64,000 bases of DNA from Pectobacterium sp. PL152 (GTDB lineage Bacteria > Pseudomonadota > Gammaproteobacteria > Enterobacterales > Enterobacteriaceae). Where the stretch lies: NCBI GenBank assembly GCA_021907015.1, contig CP091064.1, positions 2,356,001 to 2,420,000 of the forward strand. The letters are read 5' to 3'. A model generated the notes under the pieces. The model saw only the letters and a list, made by a program, of their open reading frames with translations. It was not told where the DNA came from and searched no databases. Below, in pieces: positions 10,662-21,478 of this stretch; position 1 is the stretch's first letter; every line of letters begins with the position of its first letter. The translations under genes and the position numbers were made by a program.

Positions 10662-10758
10662 TTCTGCGCAACTTATTGCTCACTTTCTGGTGGAAATCAC
10701 TTTTTGCGCAATGCCTGCAAACGATTCGCGAAGTCTGCGCAATTTTTTGCTCAAATTT
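10662..10758. repeat. two imperfect direct repeats upstream of hcp
   Basis: The 10451-10879 gap has no gene. It holds two similar 22-24-base blocks beginning CTGCGCAA (10664 and 10735), each followed by a T-rich stretch and TTGCTCA, 71 bases apart. A third TTTTGCGCAATGC element lies between them. Together they may be binding sites for a regulator of the type VI island, about 130-220 bases upstream of hcp. Confidence 0.5.
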
Positions 10759-10879
10759 CGCTTAGGTAAAATTTGAATTAAGTAATTTCCATTACAAAAC
10801 AATTACATAAAATTTGGCACATGGATTGCTATGTGAACGGTGAAGTTACTCATTCCGTTCAATAACAAGGAGCAAGACT

Positions 10880-11398
10880 ATGCCAACTCCATGCTATATC
10901 AGCATCGAAGGTAAAACACAGGGCAACATCACCGCGGGTGCTTTCACATCTGATTCTGTCGGCAACATCTATGTGGAAGGCCACGAGGACGAAATGCTGG
11001 TACAGGAATTCAAACACATCGTCACCGTCCCAACCGACCCGCAGTCTGGTCAGCCATCCGGCCAGCGCGTACACAAGCCGTTCAAATTCACCGTCGCACT
11101 GAACAAAGCGGTTCCGCTGATGTACAACGCCCTGGCGTCCGGTGAAATGCTGCCAACCGTCACCCTGAAGTGGTATCGCACATCGGTTGAAGGCAAGCAG
11201 GAGCACTTCTTCTCTACCGTGCTGACCGATTCCACCATCGTGGACATCAACTGCCAGATGCCACACTGCCAGGATCCATCAAAACTGGACTACACCCAGT
11301 TGATCGAAGTGTCACTGGCCTACCGCAAAATTGACTGGGAGCACACGGTTGCCGGTACGTCCGGTTCTGATGACTGGCGTGCGCCGGTCGAAGCGTAA
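10880..11398 (+). CDS. hcp: type VI secretion tube protein Hcp
   Basis: 172 residues, the usual Hcp length, opening MPTPCYISIEGKTQGNITAG and containing GNIYVEGHEDEML, GQRVHKPFKFTVALNKA and a LKWYR strand. Hcp hexamers stack into the inner tube of the T6SS and carry effectors. A strong ribosome site (AAGGAG, 9 bases before the ATG) fits high expression. It heads an auxiliary cluster hcp-vgrG-eagR-rhs with no sheath or baseplate genes, so the core apparatus must lie elsewhere. A terminator before vgrG probably gives excess Hcp over VgrG. Confidence 0.95.
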   Translation: MPTPCYISIEGKTQGNITAGAFTSDSVGNIYVEGHEDEMLVQEFKHIVTVPTDPQSGQPSGQRVHKPFKFTVALNKAVPLMYNALASGEMLPTVTLKWYRTSVEGKQEHFFSTVLTDSTIVDINCQMPHCQDPSKLDYTQLIEVSLAYRKIDWEHTVAGTSGSDDWRAPVEA

Positions 11399-11407
11399 TT
11401 CCTATTT

Positions 11408-11427
11408 AACCCGGGCTTGCCCGGGTT
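11408..11427 (+). terminator. hairpin attenuator between hcp and vgrG
   Basis: AACCCGGG / CCCGGGTT with a CTTG loop and a short TTTTC tail, nine bases after the hcp stop. It would partly end transcription so that Hcp exceeds VgrG. Confidence 0.75.
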
Positions 11428-11488
11428 TTCTGCATTGAGCCATGGCCCACGCCATGCCTGAGTGTGGATGACAGCATCAGGAGGACGG

Positions 11489-13348
11489 ATGGCAAACAGT
11501 ACAGGATTACAGTTCACCGTTAAGGTCGGCGCATTGCCTGCATCGACCTTTGCCGTGGTGGATTTTCAGCTCAGCGAGGCGCTCAACCAGCCGTTTGCCC
11601 TGTCGCTGAATCTGGCCAGCCCCTTACCGGGGATCGATTTTGGTGCGGTTCTCGACCAACCTTGCGAACTCCTGGTGTGGTACGAAGGTGAACTCCAAAG
11701 ACGCGTGAGCGGTATTGTCAGCGCGTTTGCGCAAGGCGATACCGGCTTTCGCCGCACGCGCTATCAGGCAGAAGTCCGTCCGGCCCTGTGGCGTTTGGGG
11801 CTACGTACCAATGCTCGTATCTTTCAGGCGCAGAAGCCTGAGGCAATTATCGGCGCCCTGCTGGAAGAAGCGGGCATCACCGACTACGCCTTTGCGCTGC
11901 GCAACGAGCACGCAGTGCGGGAATATTGCGTGCAGTACCGCGAAAGCGATTTAGCTTTTATTGCCCGACTGGCTGCCGAAGAAGGCCTGTTCTTCTTCCA
12001 TGAGTTTGAGGAAGGCAAACACCGCGTTATCTTTGCCGACGATGCAGGCGCGTTGGCAAAAGGCCCTGAGCTGTTTTTCAACCTGGCAACACAGGGGCTG
12101 AGTGAAGGCGCATACGTGCGTCGTTTCCGCTATGCCGAGGCGGTGAGCACAGCAGAAGTCGCACTCAAAGACTACAGCTTCAAAACGCCAGCCTATGGCC
12201 TGTTGCACCAGAAGATCAGCGGAGAACTGGAACACCAGCGCGAAAGTTACCAACACTTCGACTACCCCGGTCGTTTTAAACAAGATCCGAGCGGTAAAGC
12301 CTTTACCGGCTATCGGCTGGATGCACTGCGAGCAGGGGCGATGACCGGCTCGGGCGAGTCCAATGCGGCTGAACTGATGCCGGGCAGCAGTTTTACCTTA
12401 ACCGAACACCCCAATCTGGCACTTAATATCGGCTGGCAGTTGGTCGCCATCACCCACAGCGGGCAACAGCCGCAGGCGCTGGAAGAGGAAAGCGGCGGCG
12501 AACCGACCACCTACAGCAACAGCTTTGAAGTGGTGAAAGCCAGCACGACCTGGCGCGCCGACCTGCCCTACAAACCAATGGTAGACGGCCCGCAGATCGC
12601 CACCGTCGTCGGCCCGGCGGGTGAAGAAATTTACTGCGACCAGTACGGCCGGGTGAAACTGCAATTCCCGTGGGACCGCTACGGCGCAAACGATGACCAG
12701 AGCTCCTGCTGGGTACGCGTCAGCCAGGGTTGGGCCGGTGGCCAGTACGGCCTGATCGCTATTCCGCGCATCGGTCATGAAGTCATTGTGAGTTTCCTCG
12801 AAGGCGACCCGGACCAGCCCATCGTGACGGGCAGAACCTTCCACGCCACCAACCCCTCACCCTACCCGCTACCCGCGAACAAGACACGCACGACCCTGCG
12901 CACCACCACCCACAAAGGCGCCGGGTTCAACGAACTGCGCTTTGAGGATCAGGCTGGGCAGGAAGAAGTATTTATCCATGCCCAGAAAGACATGAACACC
13001 GTGGTGCTGAATAACCGCAGTACGGGTGTAGGCGTCGACCATGCAGAGAACGTCGGACGGGATCAGATCAGTGTCATAGGCCGCCATCAAATTCTTAACG
13101 TCGTCGAGAATCAGGGAACGGAGATTCAGGGTGCCCAGAAAGTCATCATCGGAGCAGGTCGAGAAACCGAGGTCACGATGAACGACAAGCTGACGGTAAC
13201 GGGAAATATCACCATCACCTCGACTGGCGGCAATATCGAACTGACGACGGGCGCAGGATCGCTGACCATTTATCAGAATGGCAATATCGACATCAAAGGC
13301 GTGAAGGTCAACGTAATTGGCAGTGAACGTATTGATTTAAATAAATAA
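11489..13348 (+). CDS. vgrG: type VI secretion spike protein VgrG
   Basis: 619 residues from the ATG of [11 protein letters not shown], chosen because AGGAGG precedes it; the open frame begins 27 bases earlier without a ribosome site. It is built like phage gp27-gp5: gp27-like domains over roughly residues 1-370 ([43 protein letters not shown]), a gp5 OB-fold ([49 protein letters not shown], about 375-480), then a beta-helical needle (residues 500-619) of [15 protein letters not shown]-type repeats. No effector extension is visible, so its cargo is the Rhs protein downstream. Confidence 0.95.
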   Translation: MANSTGLQFTVKVGALPASTFAVVDFQLSEALNQPFALSLNLASPLPGIDFGAVLDQPCELLVWYEGELQRRVSGIVSAFAQGDTGFRRTRYQAEVRPALWRLGLRTNARIFQAQKPEAIIGALLEEAGITDYAFALRNEHAVREYCVQYRESDLAFIARLAAEEGLFFFHEFEEGKHRVIFADDAGALAKGPELFFNLATQGLSEGAYVRRFRYAEAVSTAEVALKDYSFKTPAYGLLHQKISGELEHQRESYQHFDYPGRFKQDPSGKAFTGYRLDALRAGAMTGSGESNAAELMPGSSFTLTEHPNLALNIGWQLVAITHSGQQPQALEEESGGEPTTYSNSFEVVKASTTWRADLPYKPMVDGPQIATVVGPAGEEIYCDQYGRVKLQFPWDRYGANDDQSSCWVRVSQGWAGGQYGLIAIPRIGHEVIVSFLEGDPDQPIVTGRTFHATNPSPYPLPANKTRTTLRTTTHKGAGFNELRFEDQAGQEEVFIHAQKDMNTVVLNNRSTGVGVDHAENVGRDQISVIGRHQILNVVENQGTEIQGAQKVIIGAGRETEVTMNDKLTVTGNITITSTGGNIELTTGAGSLTIYQNGNIDIKGVKVNVIGSERIDLNK

Positions 13349-13423
13349 TCTGAGAATGAGTCACCATGCTACAGGTGTGGTGGCTAGAGCTTACAACGAC
13401 ACCATTATTCGAGACATTTTATC

Positions 13424-13864
13424 GTGACGACGACATCTTCTTCCCACTGCATCTTCACCGAAGGCCGCATCACGTTGCCCGACGGCTACCGCGATCGCAC
13501 AGTGAATGCGTTTACGCCCAGTCAGGAAGGCGAACCCGCTTTTACGGTTTCACGTGATGTACTGAACGACGGAGAGGTATTGAGCGGCTACATCGATAGA
13601 CAGTTGGATCTGATGACTCAGCATTTTAAAGGCTGGAAAACAAAGACCCGTGAAGCGATTTGGTTGGGCAATCACGTTCTGGAAGGTGAAAGCCTTCAGG
13701 CAAGTTATATGCGTGATGGTCAACGTATTTGGCAGCAGCAGGCGGTATTCGCATTAGATAGCGTACAGATTCTGGTTTTCACCTTATCGAAAACCGCCGC
13801 ACCGTCTGCTGCTGATGAGTCTCGGTTCAACGCCCTGCTCGGGAGCTTTACGTTTAACCAATAA
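13424..13864 (+). CDS. EagR-type T6SS effector chaperone (DcrB/DUF1795 family)
   Basis: 146 residues from a GTG at 13424; an in-frame ATG with a better ribosome site is not apparent. The blocks FTEGRITLPDGYRDRTVNAF and a C-terminal ESRFNALLGSFTF match the DUF1795 fold. Known Eag chaperones bind the N-terminal transmembrane segments of Rhs/PAAR effectors before loading on VgrG. The location between vgrG and an Rhs with two hydrophobic N-terminal segments fits that job exactly. Confidence 0.85.
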   Translation: MTTTSSSHCIFTEGRITLPDGYRDRTVNAFTPSQEGEPAFTVSRDVLNDGEVLSGYIDRQLDLMTQHFKGWKTKTREAIWLGNHVLEGESLQASYMRDGQRIWQQQAVFALDSVQILVFTLSKTAAPSAADESRFNALLGSFTFNQ

Positions 13865-13881
13865 CGATAAGGAATATTGTT

Positions 13882-16800
13882 ATGTTTGAAGCCGCGCGCG
13901 TTGGTGATGGGATCGGGCATTCGGGTGCGTTAGCAGGCATGATTGCGGGCACCATCGTCGGTGGTCTGATTGCCGCAGTCGGTGGCATTGCTGCCGGTGC
14001 CTTATTTGTTGCGGGTCTCGCCTCCTCTTGCCTGGGCGTTGGCGTATTATTGATTGGCCTCAGTTTTGCTGTGGGTTGGGCAACTGGCGTGCTGGCAGAA
14101 AAAGCCCGTGATAGCATTGCCGAGGCAGGTGCCAGCAGCATGTCGAAGGCCGGAACCATTGATACGGGTTCACGCAATGTGTTCATCAACGGTATGAAGG
14201 CCGCCCTTGCCACCCTGAGTGTCGCCAGCTGTAGCAAAGACGGACCGTCCATGCAGGTGGCACAGGGCTCAGAAACGGTATACATCAACAGCCAGCCAGC
14301 ATCCCGCCTTGGCGATAAAGTGAACTGCGGCGCCACTATCACGGAAGGTTCTTCCAATGTTTTCATCGGTGGTAAAGCCAAATCCACATTACCTATCAAA
14401 CCGGAAGTTCCCGAGTGGCTCTATAAAGTCTCTGATTTAACACTGCTTTTCGCCGGATTAATTGGTGGCGTTGGCGGCGCTGCAAGCAAGCTCGGAAAAC
14501 TGGGCCAACTTTTACAGAAAATCCCCGGTATCAATAAGATCCAACGCATTGCCTGCCGTTTTGGCGTGCTCATGACCAGCGTCGCGGCTGGGGGCATTAT
14601 CGCCCGCCCGATAGACATCGTAAGTGGTCAAAAATTTCTGTCAGATGAAGATGAGCTGGATTTTGTCCTCCCCTCTCGCTTATCCGTGTATTGGCAACGT
14701 TACTGGCGTAGCGGTAACCCCGGCGATAGTGTATTGGGAAAAGGATGGAGCCTGTTCTGGGAAACGACGCTAACGCGCTATCAGGACGGTCTGGTCTGGC
14801 GTGCGCCGTCAGGCGATCTGATTTCCTTCCTTTCGTTCCCATCGGCCAGCGAACCTACTGTCCGCCAGAAAAACGCTGGCTGGAGCACCATCAGGATGAG
14901 AGCTGGTCGGTTTATGGTCCGGATGGGGAAGTATGGTATTACACGGCGTTGTCTCCGCAGGAAAAGCGGTGCTGACACGCATTGCCGAACCATGTGGCAA
15001 TGACATGCTCCTTTTCTGGAACGACGACGACACGCTTAGCGCACTCACTGACTGCGCCGGGCGGCACATCACATGCCGATATCTTGATGGACGGCTGGAA
15101 AGCGTCTGGCTGGATGAATCGACCTGTCTTGTGCACTATACCTACAATACGCAAAGGCAGCTTGTCACCGTCACCGGGCGGGGCGGTAGCGTGCGCCGTC
15201 GTTTTACCTGGCAAGATGACGGGCTGATGGCGAGTCATGAAGATGCCAACGGCCTGCTCAGCGAATATCAGTGGCAGGAGATTGCCGATTTACCTCGCGT
15301 AGTGGCATACCGGAATAGCGCGGGTGAACAACTCACGCTGGAGTACGACTTTGCCGGACAGCGGAGAAGTGCTCGCCGGGAGGACGGCCTCGTTGCACAG
15401 TGGGAGCTTGACAGTGATGACCACGTCGTTCGCTTTACCGATTACGACGGTCGCGAAACCAACCTGAATTATACCGACGGCGAGCTGTGTGAAGTCATCC
15501 TTCCCGGCGGGGCAAGTCGCAAAACCATATGGGACAGCTATGGGCGTTTACTCAGTGAAATTGACCCGTTAGGTCGGGAAACACACTACCAGTGGTATCG
15601 GCTGACGGATAACATTGCGCTGGTGACGTATGCCGACGGCAGCCAGGAGCAAATGCAGTATGACGACCTCAACCGATTGGTTGAGGAGGTCGATGCACTG
15701 GGTAACCCAACACGTTATCACTATCCCAATACACAGGAGAACTTACCGGACAGCGTGATCGACGCTCTGGGCGGCACCGTGAGGCTGGTCTGGAATAACC
15801 AAGGGCTGCTGACGGCCCGTACCGACTGTTCAGGACAATGCAGCACCTTCGAGTATGACCATTACGGACAACTGCTGGCTTCTGTCGATGCGGAAGGCCA
15901 CACCACCCGCCGGGAGTGGGATGCCTGTGGACAACTGACTGGCGTTATCTACCCGGATGGTCGCCGGGAAACGCTGCGCTGGAATGCCCGTGGTCAGTTA
16001 CAGGCATGGCGTGATGCACAGAACAACGAAGTACGCTGGCAGTATAACGCATTAGGCCAGCCCGTCAGTGTGACAGACCGCCTCCGCCGGACAAAGCACT
16101 GGCACTATGATACGCGCGGGCTGTTGTTGCGATTAGATAATGGCAACGGTGCAGAATACCAATTTGGCTATGATGCCGTCGGCCGACTGGTTAAAGAACG
16201 GCGCGTAGATGGCGTCGAGCTAACATTCCGCTACGACGACGCAGGCCACTTATGTCAGCGCTCACAGCGCGGAAATGCGGCGAATGATGCCGCCATCGCG
16301 CACGTTTATCAGCATGATGCCGCCGGGCAACTGGTGCGCCGAGCACATGCACACGCCGAGTTTCATTACCAGCACAGTGACAGAGGGCGGCTGGTTTCGC
16401 TAAAACGTGAGCCTACCGAGGAAGGCCTCGCGTTGGGACTCACCGCCGATGAGGTCAGATTGACCTATGATGCCGCAGGCTATCTGTCGGGAGAGTACGG
16501 CAGTGAGGGAGACATTTGCTATACGCGGGACGAACTGGGGAATGTAAGTACCCTGTCTCTGCCGGATGGTGACGCGCTGCGCTGGCTGCGCTACGGTTCA
16601 GGCCACGTCAGCGCAGTAAAATTCAATCATCAAGTGGTCAGCGAGTTTACCCGTGACCGCTTACACCGGGAAATCACCCGCACTCAAGGACGACGTGAAC
16701 AGCGGCGAGAGTATGACAGTTTAGGCCGCCTGACCTCACAGCGCAGCGGGCTCTGGGATGTCACCCAGCCCGAACAGCAGATATTATCGCGAGCCCTAAG

Positions 16801-18073
16801 TTACACCGCATCCGGAGAACTGGCCTCAGTCCGCGACAGCCTGCGAGGCGATGTTCAGTACGATTACGATGCAGAGGGCCGCCTGCTGAAGCGCATTGAC
16901 GTGCACTGGCAGGTACACCACCGGGCATACGGCTATGATGCAGCGGACAACATACAGGACATCAGCCGTTCATCTTCTGCTTTCCCGTTATCAGACAACC
17001 GTCTGCTGAACTGGCGCAATCTCTGGAACCAGTATGACGGTCAGGGTAACCTGACACAGCGGCGTGATGGTGGAACAGAACAATTTTATCGGTACGACGC
17101 CGATAATCGACTGCTGGAAGCTCGGGGACGAGGGCCGCAGGGCGACTTTGTCGCACGCTATAGCTATGACGCACTGGGCAGACGCACCCGCAAAACGGTT
17201 ATCTGGGGCGAAAACGAGAGGCAGGAAGAAACTCGTTTTCTGTGGGAAGGTTTCCGGCTGTTGCAGGCCAGACACGCTGACCGAACAGAAAGTTACATGT
17301 ATGACCCGAACGTCTGGTGGTCACCGTTAGCACGTATCAGCCAGCAATCGGGAGAGCGCGACGGCGATATCCGCTGGTTCAACACCGATCTGAATGGCGC
17401 ACCGCTGGAAATGACGGATGCGGACGGCTCGGTCCGCTGGAGCGGAGACTACAGCAGCTTCGGTGCAGTCAACGGACAAACGCAGGACAGCGAAGGACTG
17501 CGCCACGGCAAACCGGTGGAATCCCAGCCGTTACGCTACGCCGGACAATACGCGGATGAAGAAACCGGTTTGCACTACAACCTGTTCCGCTACTATGATC
17601 CCACTGTAGGCCGGTTCACCACGCAAGACCCGATTGGGCTGGCGGGCGGGATTAACCTTTATCAGTATGCGCCTAACCCTTTATCTTGGGTTGATCCGCT
17701 TGGACTAACAGGGACATATATTTTTACTGATGAAGTTACATCGTATATTGGCAAAGGGCCAGAGTCTCGAATGAATAGCTCCATGAATTATCGTATAGGT
17801 GGTAAATCTAATGCTACACAATTCGCACATATGGATTTTGGTGACAATAAATTAGGTTTTATGGTTGAGCACCGATTGATGGAGAAATATAATGCCCGTT
17901 ACTCCCCTGATTTTGCGAATAGTGAACGTATAAACTCACCAGGTAAAAAACTATATGATGCTGCAGATGCTAAAACTCAGAAGAAGGTTAATCAGCTAGC
18001 TAATAAATTAGACGAGAAATTTAAAGCATCTAAAAATCAAAACCATCTAAAGCATCTACATGCTAAGGGGTAA
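13882..18073 (+). pseudogene. PAAR-Rhs polymorphic toxin with GIY-YIG-like tip, two frameshifts
   Basis: A type VI effector of about 1,400 residues. N-terminus: prePAAR segment (MFEAARVGDGIGHSG), two transmembrane segments, then a PAAR-like spike (SRLGDKVNCGATI, SSNVFIGG). Then RHS/YD repeats forming the toxin shell, and the core end [13 protein letters not shown]...WVDPLGL, where Rhs proteins cut themselves to free the tip. The tip (from about 17710) reads TYIFTDEVTSYIGKG, an R nearby and VEHRLMEKYN, the spacing of a GIY-YIG nuclease. The frame breaks twice: a T lost near 14827 (ISFPFVPIGQRTY is restored) and a G lost at 14960-14961 (LSPQGKAVLTRIAEP). The AAGGA ribosome site precedes the ATG. 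The tip is AT-rich against a GC-rich core. Confidence 0.9.
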
Positions 18074-18077
18074 TGCC

Positions 18078-18917
18078 GTGAAAACTGTTTTTATAATGAA
18101 AACACACAAGAGCTTGAAATACCATTTGATGTTCTTTCTAAGGGGTTTCCTATGCTGAAAAAAATGAATTTAATAGTATTAAAATAATTAATTCAATAGA
18201 AAAGGGTAGCGTCGGGCTTGACTTAACCCCATTGGCTGGAAATAACAGTATATCTTCTGTTTATATCGCCGATGATGTCAATTTAAATAAGGTTGATTTA
18301 TCGCCGCTATATGAAATGAATGCAATAAAAAAATAACAATGCAATATTTAAAGGGAAAAATAGAGTTCTCTAAATTTCCCGCATTGGAAACTCTTTATAT
18401 AACAAAAGCAGACAGTGAAATAGATATATTAAATGTTAATGGATTAAAAGATCTTTTGTTGGTTTCTACAAAAAATATTGATTGTGGTTTTATATCTAAT
18501 CTGAAAGGGTTGGAGTCTCTTAGAATTAGTAGTGCTAAGCTCAAGAGCTTGTCGGGAATAGAATTTCTCTGTGCATTGAAAACTCTAAGAATAACTTACT
18601 GCCCAAGTTTATTAGATATTTCAGGTGTAAATAAAATAAAAAATCTATCTCATCTTTATGTCGAGAAGTGTAAGGGTTTGACCGATTTTTCTTTTCTTTC
18701 TGGCAATGAATCCATTAGAGATTTGTTTTTGTCAGATGTTGATTCACTCGATTTTATTCCTTCAATGAAATCTATTGAAAATATTAAATTTTGGAATCTA
18801 AAGGATGGTGATATGAATTACCTTTTGATGCGCCAACACTTAAGAAAGTTGATTTTCATCCTATGAAAAAAACTATACTCACAAAAAGATGAAATAAATA
18901 ACATCATAGGAAAATGA
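18078..18917 (+). pseudogene. leucine-rich-repeat immunity-like protein paired with Rhs tip 1, frameshifted
   Basis: Begins four bases after the Rhs stop. The longest open piece (18339-18866) shows LRR units: LKGLESLRISSAKLKSL, LCALKTLRITYCPSLLDI, IKNLSHLYVEKCKGLTDF. Adding one base in each of six runs (T 18088-18092, A 18158-18164, A 18327-18333, T 18833-18836, A 18866-18872, A 18883-18887) gives one continuous protein of about 280 residues, from VKTVFYNENTQELEIPFDVL to DEINNIIGK. The start is a GTG at 18078, or an ATG four bases earlier if another base is missing. Very AT-rich. The immunity role is inferred from position behind the toxin tip. Confidence 0.7.
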
Positions 18918-18927
18918 TGTTTAATCA

Positions 18928-19604
18928 TTGGAAATAAAAATCAAGGGTGAATATAAAACGCTTTCGGTTAGTGATAATTTACGATGTGACGTCGAGTACG
19001 ATTACGAAGGGAGTTTGGTGAAACGGGCAGATGTACACTGGCAGGTGCGCCACCGGGCGTACGGGTATGATGGTCAGGGTAACCTGACGCGGCGGCGTGA
19101 AGGCGAAACAGAGCAGTATGATGCAGACAACCGTCTGGTTGCTACGCGGGGCAGTACGCGGATGACGAAACCGGGCTGCACTACAACCTGTTCCGCTATT
19201 ACGACCCGACGGTAGGCCGGTTTACCACACAGGACCCGATTGGGCTGGCGGGCGGGATTAACCTCTATCAGTATGCGCCGAACCCGCTGGGGTGGGTGGA
19301 TCCGCTGGGGTTGAATGACAATCCTCTTATTGGTTTAGATCTTGCCAATATGACAAAGCAAGAGATCAATGAGGTGTTATCAAAATCGGAAAATATCTCA
19401 TGGAAAGGAGGGTCACCTGATGGACGATTTTCTCAATGGAAATATACAGATACAGACTCAACAGCAGTCAGGCTCGATCCGCCAGATAAAGTTACACTTT
19501 ACGATCATGCCCATCTGTATGATAAAGCAGGTAATTCATTAGACATCAATGGCAACATTGTTGACTTTAAATCACCTGCAGCCCATAACAAAACAGGTTG
19601 TTAG
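18928..19604 (+). pseudogene. displaced Rhs core remnant with orphan toxin tip 2
   Basis: From about 18970 the sequence is a shortened copy of the Rhs core with internal deletions (YDYEGSLVKRADVHWQVRH, GQGNLTRRREGETEQ). It then jumps at about 19150, out of frame, to the core end [18 protein letters not shown]...GWVDPLGL. The open frame 19155-19604 continues into a tip of about 95 residues, with [19 protein letters not shown] and [16 protein letters not shown], a pattern seen in polymorphic-toxin tips whose activity I cannot name. Conserved His/Asp suggest a nuclease. There is no start or N-terminus, so it is silent unless recombined onto the intact Rhs core. Confidence 0.75.
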
Positions 19605-19609
19605 AAAAC

Positions 19610-19988
19610 ATGAAACTCGAAACTATTGAAACCGCCGATTGCAATGTAATCAGTACTACAATAAAAACAGATGAAATAAGAATGCTCTTTGAGTCCATCT
19701 ATGACATGGATAAGAAAGAGTATATTAATAATGTAGCACTGGTAATTATTGATTGGATAAAATTTGAAGCAAAACTTCTAGTATCAAATGGGCCGAATCA
19801 GGCACATAAAGAAAAAAAAAAAAATTAACCATTGAAAATCTTGAATACTTTGAATTAATTCAAAAATCTCATATTCCAATAATGAATTACGATTACAAGG
19901 ATATAGTATGAATTCAGGAGACTGGTTGGAATATCAGTTTACAGACGCTAACTATCGTTTTGAAAAATATAATATTTTATCTAAATAG
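19610..19988 (+). pseudogene. putative immunity protein for orphan Rhs tip 2, frameshifted
   Basis: ATG at 19610, six bases after the tip 2 stop. MKLETIETADCNVISTTIK runs to a 13-base A-run (19812-19824), after which the frame is off by one. With one more A it continues KLTIENLEYFELIQKSHIPI. A second one-base gap near 19907 leads into MNSGDWLEYQFTDANYRFE, ending at 19988, about 125 residues in all. No family recognised; the tight coupling to a toxin tip is the only functional clue. The product has many acidic residues, typical of immunity proteins to nucleases. Confidence 0.55.
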
Positions 19989-20010
19989 CTGTGCAGATAT
20001 AGAATAACAG

Positions 20011-20599
20011 GACAGCGAACGGCTGCGCCACGGCAAACCGGTGGAATCCCAGCCGTTACGCTACGCCGGACAATACGCGGATGAAGAAACCGGTTTGCAC
20101 TACAACCTGTTCCGCTACTATGATCCCACTGTAGGCCGATTCACCACGCAAGACCCGATTGGGCTGGCGGGTGGGATAAATCTTTATCAGTATGCGCCGA
20201 ACCCGCTGGGGTGGGTGGATCCGCTGGGGTTGTGGGCTTTTTATCAACTTATCAATTCTGCCGGTGAAGTTGTGTATTATGGAATAACCGATAGAACAGT
20301 TCAGCAACGAGTCATTGAGCATGCAAGTGATGGGAGAGTATTTTCCCAAGTTAGTTTTGTTGATGGACTTCAAAATAGAATTGCAGCGAGAAATTTAGAG
20401 GGTTCAGCATTGATCATGCTCTAGGGAACTCTAACATTACTAATGCTGTCAGGAAGGATGGTGGTTTTTATCATAGCTATGACCCAAATAATTTGGCTCA
20501 TGGGCGAAGTTATCTTAGCCAAACTCAGATTAGTGATGCGCTTTCCAGTGGAAAACTGTAAACGTTGATAGTAAAGGTAAATTTAAGGGAGGTTGCTGA
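20011..20599 (+). pseudogene. displaced Rhs core end with orphan GIY-YIG-like toxin tip 3
   Basis: Starts abruptly inside the core ([20 protein letters not shown]), nearly identical in DNA to the main rhs around 17490-17690, and runs to WVDPLGL. The tip then reads [28 protein letters not shown] and LEGSAL: the GIY, YIG, Arg and Glu elements of a GIY-YIG nuclease in order. A base is missing near 20411 ([21 protein letters not shown] restored) and one A is missing from 20552-20555 (SGKTVNVDSKGKFKGGC restored), ending at 20599 next to the following ATG. It has no start of its own. Confidence 0.75.
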
Positions 20600-21203
20600 A
20601 TGAGTCAGGTAGAAAAAAACATTAATGCTCTAGAAATTATTTCCAATAAGATAAAGTCTTTTGACTCGATGCATGACGATATAAAAGAAATATCATTATT
20701 AATAAATGAATTAGAGATAATTGTTAGAAAAGAACAGTCAAAACATTATGAGATTTTCTTTTCTGACCTATCTTTAGCCAATAAAATAATTTCTTTGTGC
20801 AAAACAGGAATTTTTAATACCAGTACGATTATAAATTCCGTTTCAGTAATAGGGAATATGATTAAGAGATATGGACTTCCCCAGAAAATGATTTTTTTAT
20901 TTTTTTATGATTTGAAACATATAAAAAGTAAATTATTACGTCTCTTTATTTATTATGCAGCTCCCGCAATTTAATACTCAAAAAGATAAATGGGATTATC
21001 TTATTTCAGTTCCTGAAATATCACCAAAAATAAATCGGAGAGGAATTTTTATATTGAACTAAAAAAATAATAAACTCCAATGAAGTTATTCCAGATTATT
21101 ACAGAAATAGATTTGTAATTATAATTGAGAAGTTAATTGATAACGCAAAAATGATTTTTATAAAACAGAATATAAAGAACTAATGTTAGAAATAACTAAA
21201 TAA
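20600..21203 (+). pseudogene. putative immunity protein for orphan Rhs tip 3, frameshifted
   Basis: ATG directly follows the tip 3 stop, with GGGAGG as ribosome site. The first frame (MSQVEKNINALEIISNKIK) ends at 20974. Single-base additions at T 20911-20913, A 20923-20927, the A-run of CCAAAAATAAAT (about 21030) and that of GCAAAAATGA (about 21148) restore YKKVNYYVSLFIMQLPQ, NTQKDKWDYLISVPEISPK, NSNEVIPDYYRNRFV and ELMLEITK up to the TAA at 21201-21203, about 200 residues. Very AT-rich. I do not recognise the family. Immunity is inferred from its place after the nuclease tip. Confidence 0.6.
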
Positions 21204-21478
21204 CTTCTCTAAATGGTAGTTCATTTGAAAGGAAATCAGTCTAAAACAGGCAACCTGAACAATATTACACCGGGTGGAATTATACCAATAATAACATTTA
21301 TTCCGTGAAGAACAGCGGTTGATGAAAAAAGAGGAATTATTGGGAATTCAAGATAAAAGCCTGATTTGGACTAAACAATCATAATTAAGGATAAGATATT
21401 GAGGTAACAAAATAATAAATACTGACTACTTAAGTCATTGATCCTATGGTAGTCAATAAGAGTTAAGGCTACCATATT

